Positions 59,970 through 64,000 of a stretch of 64,000 bases of DNA are shown here, one piece after another (position 1 is the stretch's first letter; the number at the start of each line of letters is the position of its first letter). The position numbers and the translations under genes were made by a program. The notes below the pieces were generated by a model. The model was not told the origin of the DNA and made no database searches. It saw only the letters and a list, made by a program, of their open reading frames with translations. Source of the stretch: Cudoniella acicularis (taxonomy: Eukaryota; Ascomycota; Leotiomycetes; Helotiales; Helotiaceae). Location of the stretch: positions 1-64,000 of the forward strand of contig JAAMPI010000064.1 in assembly GCA_013054445.1 (NCBI GenBank). Direction: 5' to 3'.

Positions 59970-60952
59970 TATCTAGAAGGAGACTTTGTGATCGAGACCT
60001 CCTCATTAAATCGAGTGTTTCTTGTCAACTATTAGGGAAGTCACCATCATTATTTGAAGGCACTTACTTTCTTTGAGATTGTGAAGTGCAAAGAGGATCA
60101 AGTATCTTTTTGCTGCCACTGACTTTAAGAGTTGTTGATCGATAGAACATTTATTTAAAAGAATAGGCACCAGTGTAAGCTCCGGTTTTGCGATCTTAAA
60201 GTGGTGCACTTTCGCTAAATACGGGTACGATAACAAAACCACACCCAAAACCACCGGGTGCACTAACGCCGCTTTATCTCCATAGGTCGATGTAAAATAC
60301 AATTATAGCACAAGTAACTCGGGCAAATTTTAGAATTTCAAAACTGCATTCGAATCGCATTATTTACGCATAGAGTGTAGGGCTAGAAGGAAGCTAATTC
60401 TATAGTGTGGTTAGTTGTCGCAAAAGGCATGCTTTTAGTGTTGTTAGAAGGGGGATATCACTTATTAAAATGGCATGAGTGCCTGACGACAGGGGTTTAA
60501 ATGGGTGGGTTGGTGCCTTGTGGCTTGTCGCCATTTTAATCGTACCCCTAAATACACACCACTCGGCGTTTCAGACATTATCGTCCAAACGTACCTAGGT
60601 ACCTTTGTAACTTGAGCTTTGTGAAATTATAACGTCACCCAATTCTACGTGAATAGAACGGAGTGGCTTTAAATCATCGGTTAAATCTATGCCGAAAATG
60701 GCTTAAATACTTCCCAAGTTGTGGTTATGAATCTTATAAACTAGCGAATCTTCTATAACTTCCTCCAGATCCGCTAATCCGGGTATCGCTTAACGGTCAC
60801 TTTCGGGCGGCTTATTTAAGCAGGCAGGCAAGGCTGCACTCTCCAACCCACCAACCCACCAACCCCACCATCCTCCAGCGTCGAACGACAAACCTCTTCC
60901 GCAACACAACCACAAACCTTCACGCGCGCGAAACCAGAATCGATCACTCAAG
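59970..60952. other. Spacer before the NEDD8 gene
   Basis: No gene seen. 60820-60940 is C/A-rich and is the likely promoter and leader of the NEDD8 gene. Confidence 0.4.
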
Positions 60953-61482
60953 ATGCTCATCAAGTATATTTTGCCTCCCATTTGATCGCAAAATAGATAC
61001 TAACGACCTCGTCAGAGTCCGCACGTTAACCGGCAAGGAGATCGGTATTGACATCGAGTCAGACTTCAAGGTCAGTCGCCAGGCAGACGCGTGGAATAAG
61101 AATAGAAGCTAATATTTGGGGCAGATCTCGGAAATCAAGGAGAAGGTTGAGGAGAAGGAGGGAATTCCTCCTGTGCAACAACGGTTGATCTTTGGTGGAA
61201 AGCAAATGTAAGCTCTGATTATCTCCAACATTCGGGTCACTGCCTCTATTCCAGACCGCTACGATCTAGCAACGAGTCCTCCACAACCGCTGGGGAATAA
61301 TTCATTTTGGTTCAGCGCAACTTGTTTCAATCTAGAACCCTACACCTTCGAAGCAGAAGGGACGAGAAAGAACGAAGCTAACATCTTCTCCCTACAGGGT
61401 CGACACCAAGACTGCCCAAGAATACGCACTAGAGGAAAATTCGACACTACATCTGGTTCTCGCGCTGCGTGGCGGCTGCTAA
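60953..61482 (+). CDS. RUB1: NEDD8/Rub1 ubiquitin-like protein
   Basis: Attached to cullins to switch on cullin-RING ubiquitin ligases. Exons 60953-60963 (only 11 nt), 61016-61070, 61125-61207, 61398-61482 give 77 residues: starts [18 protein letters not shown], contains [18 protein letters not shown], and ends [11 protein letters not shown]. Ala at the position before RGG (ALRGG rather than ubiquitin's RLRGG) marks it as NEDD8 rather than ubiquitin. One residue follows the Gly-Gly and would be removed by a processing protease. Four exons for 77 codons, with one intron of 190 bp. Confidence 0.93.
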
Positions 61483-62546
61483 ATTCCTCCCTACGACCTT
61501 TCGATTTCGACTGCTGCCTATTCGCTGCCTACACGACTTTTTGATTCCTACACCTGGACTCGAATTCTCTGTCCTTTGTCTGTCTACAACCGTACATGAG
61601 CCTTGCATTAATTTATACAGAGTCAATTTTGGCACGCGGACGAAGAGCATCTAATGGCACAAACCCCCTCAATACGTTCTCGATCAGCAGCGAAATCCTC
61701 GAATCCAAAGTATAAAAAAAAGACATTCAAACCTCTTTTTCTTTAGTTATTGCAAAGCAAGCATGGATGGGTATAAGACCACACGAAATATACGAGGAGG
61801 CACCATTTGATACGAACCGCGCACAGGAGGGAAAACCTCTCTATTGAGGGCAATGGAGGGATGGAGGGATGGGCGGCGTTTGTTTTTCCCTTCTACGGAG
61901 GTATTGCATGCAAACATCTCCGCTCATTGGTGGCTTCTTTATGAGCGGAGAGCGTGTGCAATGGAAGTCGGTATGTTGATAGACGGCGAGAGATAACGTG
62001 ACACAAATTCCATGTTCTTTTGCATTCATTTTCTAAGGGCGAGTTGAGCATGCTTCTTTGGCGCTGAAAAATACGCATGTGACAACTTCATATCCTGTTA
62101 TTTTCCCAAACCTTGAAGTAGAGGGTTTTGTACAGGGCCTCGGTACAGTAGGGCTTTACCCGGGGAATGTTTTAACCCAGAGAATGACGAACCCTTTTTC
62201 TATTCACCGTGAGAACTCAAGAAGTCTACCGTGTACATTAAAGCACAAAGCACGGACAAGTTAAGAACGCCAAAGGAGGTCGAAGGCTCTCGCTGTAATA
62301 ACAACAATTCAGCCATTCAGCATCTCAGAAAAGCTCAGCAAAAGTCTAGCTAACTACATGTGTGACTTTCCATGTATGCAGGACCGGAACGCCCTGCTTA
62401 CACCATACCATAATGCAAATGCATATCATACCATCCACCCATGCCTATCGACTGTCCCAACGCCACGCTGAAATATCAAATTCATCCAGATCCCAAACTC
62501 TAATTCGCTTAAAAGAACATAGTTTCGCACAATAGAAAGGTGGACT
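61483..62546. other. Spacer between converging genes
   Basis: 3' regions of NEDD8 (plus) and Elongin A (minus). No gene on either strand; short open frames here lack motifs. Confidence 0.4.
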
Positions 62547-63706
62547 TTATCTCGATCTGGGCTTCTTTGAGGCCTTGTGGAAGACATCGACTGGTGGTCT
62601 CTTTCTCGGCATCATAGGTTTCGTCGATGGTGCTGGGCTCGAGTTGCTCGGACGGGGTGGTGGGGAGGAGCGGGAGCGAGAGCTGCTGCTGAAGTCGACA
62701 GGTTTCATGGCGGGTGGTGAGGAGGAAGAGGCCACACATCGTTGGGGTGGGTTCTTCTGGGGCTTCTCATCGAAAATGTCGTCGTCTTCATCGTCACCGT
62801 CATCAAAGTTATCTTCTTCGTCTGAAGATCCGACTAAGGTCGGTTTGGCTACACCGGGAATTGTGAGGGCTCTGAGTCTATTTTCTCGTTCCTCGAGCGA
62901 GGGGCCACTGATTCCGCCGGTGAACCTGCTGGTCAGGCTCCTCCGCTGTTTGGAAAGGATTCGCATTGGTGGTTGGGCGGCTCGAACGTATTCACCAACC
63001 ATTCCCGCTGGTGCTTTTGTAATCTGAGTCTTGCGTGCGGCCAGTTGGTGGGTTGGAGTAATTAATTTGCTTCGTTGGCTGATTTCCTTTGCCTCTCTTC
63101 TTGCCCGTGTGAGAACGCTCTTTCCATCCTTCATCTTTGTCTTGCTGCCACCGGACCAGTTGAGACTACTCGCGGGTTCTTTGTGGAAGCCTCTGCCCTT
63201 GTTCAGTGGAACCCCACCATTGTTGGCCAGCATCCTGGGATCTCTTGGAACCTTGGGTAAAGCTTTCAACGCCACGATTTTGCTGACATTAGAGTCCTTC
63301 TGCTTCTTAATTCCCATCATAGCATTTCGGAGAATCTCTTCATCTTGGGCAATTTTTTGTTGTTGTTCCTTCTTGTACTTGCAGTATACCTCGTACCATT
63401 TGTGGGGGTTCTTCGGGACATAGTTCTTCTCTTTCCAGTCTGGAATATCTCGAGCGATGAAGTGTTGCCAAAGCTCGGCATCTTCGCCTAGCAGTTGAGG
63501 GGAATTCTGTTCTATTCGGTGGAGTTGTTCTGGGGAGGTTACGCGCGCAAGGACGGATTTGATTTTCCAGAATTCGAAGTCGCCCACATCAGTGAGACCT
63601 GCAATAGGTGAGTTTTGCGACAAGTGAATTTGAAGGGGTGAAACATACTGCGAATATTCTTGATGCAGGCTTTGGTCGACAGCTCGACCAGTGATAGTGT
63701 TGGCAT
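62547..63706 (-). CDS. ELA1: Elongin-A-like protein
   Basis: Substrate adaptor of a cullin ligase that removes stalled RNA polymerase II. Exons 63706-63649 and 63598-62547 give 369 residues. N-terminus MPTLSLVELSTKACIKNI contains the Elongin-BC box pattern (L-x-x-x-C-x-x-x-I). Then comes the F-box-like part DVGDFEFWKIKSVLARVTSPEQLHRIE, and WQHFIARDIPDWKEKNY plus KWYEVYCKYKKEQQ, typical of Elongin A. The C-terminal half is basic and disordered, with an acidic run (DDGDDEDDDIFDE), a Ser/Arg stretch and a KKPRSR end, likely nuclear. The intron between residues 19 and 20 has good signals. Its neighbour NEDD8 acts in the same ligase system, though the two genes converge. Confidence 0.85.
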
Positions 63707-64000
63707 CTTGCCTTGATCGCAATTGGCTCTGTGCCTGTGCGAAGTCTTTCAAAGAAAGAGGGTGGATGACCACGGTTATGCAGCGCTTTGGACAACTCGG
63801 CGACTGAGTTATAGATTGTGTTTGACTGGCGCTTACGTGTTGTCGAGAATTGCGATTGTTCAAAGCCGGCGTTGAATTGCCTGTAGTAAAAGAAGGAGAG
63901 TGGATCAATAGTCGAGAGATATTAAAAATCAATTGTAAATTGAGGTGGAATGGAGAAAGTGAATGGGAGACAAAGAAGGCTGGAAGGTGAAGTCAAGAGC
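63707..64000. other. Upstream region of the Elongin-A-like gene
   Basis: The frame of the second exon continues open upstream to 63932, but the spliced start at 63706 fits the family better, so this is taken as promoter and leader. Confidence 0.45.

Noticed and set aside
63707..63932. Longer N-terminus for the Elongin-A-like protein
   Set aside because: The open frame upstream is Ser/Gln-rich and unlike the family, whereas the spliced start gives the BC-box at the expected place.
1..64000. CRISPR arrays, bacterial operons, riboswitches, phage attachment sites
   Set aside because: The window is fungal nuclear DNA with spliceosomal introns; no regularly spaced repeats were seen.

Overview
The window looks like nuclear DNA of a filamentous ascomycete (Pezizomycotina; Leotiomycetes is my guess and is not proven). 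Support: genes with many 45-110 bp GT..AG introns, a HET-domain protein, fungal Zn2Cys6 and C2H2 regulators, a GtaA-type glutaminase, an amino-acid permease with ten exons, NEDD8 and Elongin A, and Tc1/mariner debris with C-to-T decay. Exon joins below were worked out by hand from reading frame, splice sites and recalled family patterns; no search was run.

Layout: 1-6.3 kb holds a decayed 2EXR-type gene, a small inverted-repeat element and a broken luciferase-like (NtaA/SnaA/DszA) monooxygenase. 7.5-19.5 kb is a well-kept block on the minus strand: secreted glutaminase, DUF2306-type membrane protein, conserved polytopic membrane protein, and a ten-exon cytochrome P450. 20.6-24 kb is a mobile-element zone: a tRNA-Gly-like gene interrupted by a 78-nt insert, a possible solo LTR, a 413-bp MITE and, sharing its TA target with it, a 1.65-kb dead Tc1/mariner element. 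24.5-35.4 kb is an accessory region: a Zn2Cys6 regulator with an in-frame stop, an FAD monooxygenase with homopolymer frameshifts, a C2H2 protein, a second Zn2Cys6 regulator carrying a Rua1-type C-terminal domain, and a broken sulfotransferase-like gene. 35.4-39.2 kb is gene-empty and AT-rich. 39.2-46.4 kb has a divergent pair: amino-acid permease (minus) and a WD40-like protein (plus). 46.7-54.2 kb is a graveyard of specialised-metabolism genes: a short-chain dehydrogenase whose core has been inverted, and two neighbouring P450 pseudogenes of one family, followed by a small NTF2-like protein. 56-60 kb is a HET protein fused to a kinase domain that has lost both catalytic aspartates, itself carrying two frameshifts. 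61-64 kb returns to core genes, NEDD8 (RUB1) and Elongin A.

The main theme is a contrast: core genes read cleanly, whereas oxidative, conjugating and self-recognition genes are broken by nonsense changes (several of the CpA-to-TpA kind expected of RIP), indels in homopolymers, a tandem duplication, an in-frame deletion and an inversion. Either accessory clusters are decaying here, or some homopolymer breaks are assembly errors. The strongest items are the inverted dehydrogenase core, the pseudokinase-HET fusion with its 19-bp frameshifting duplication, the interrupted tRNA, the back-to-back transposon pair, and two regulators sharing an unusual zinc-cluster spacing.
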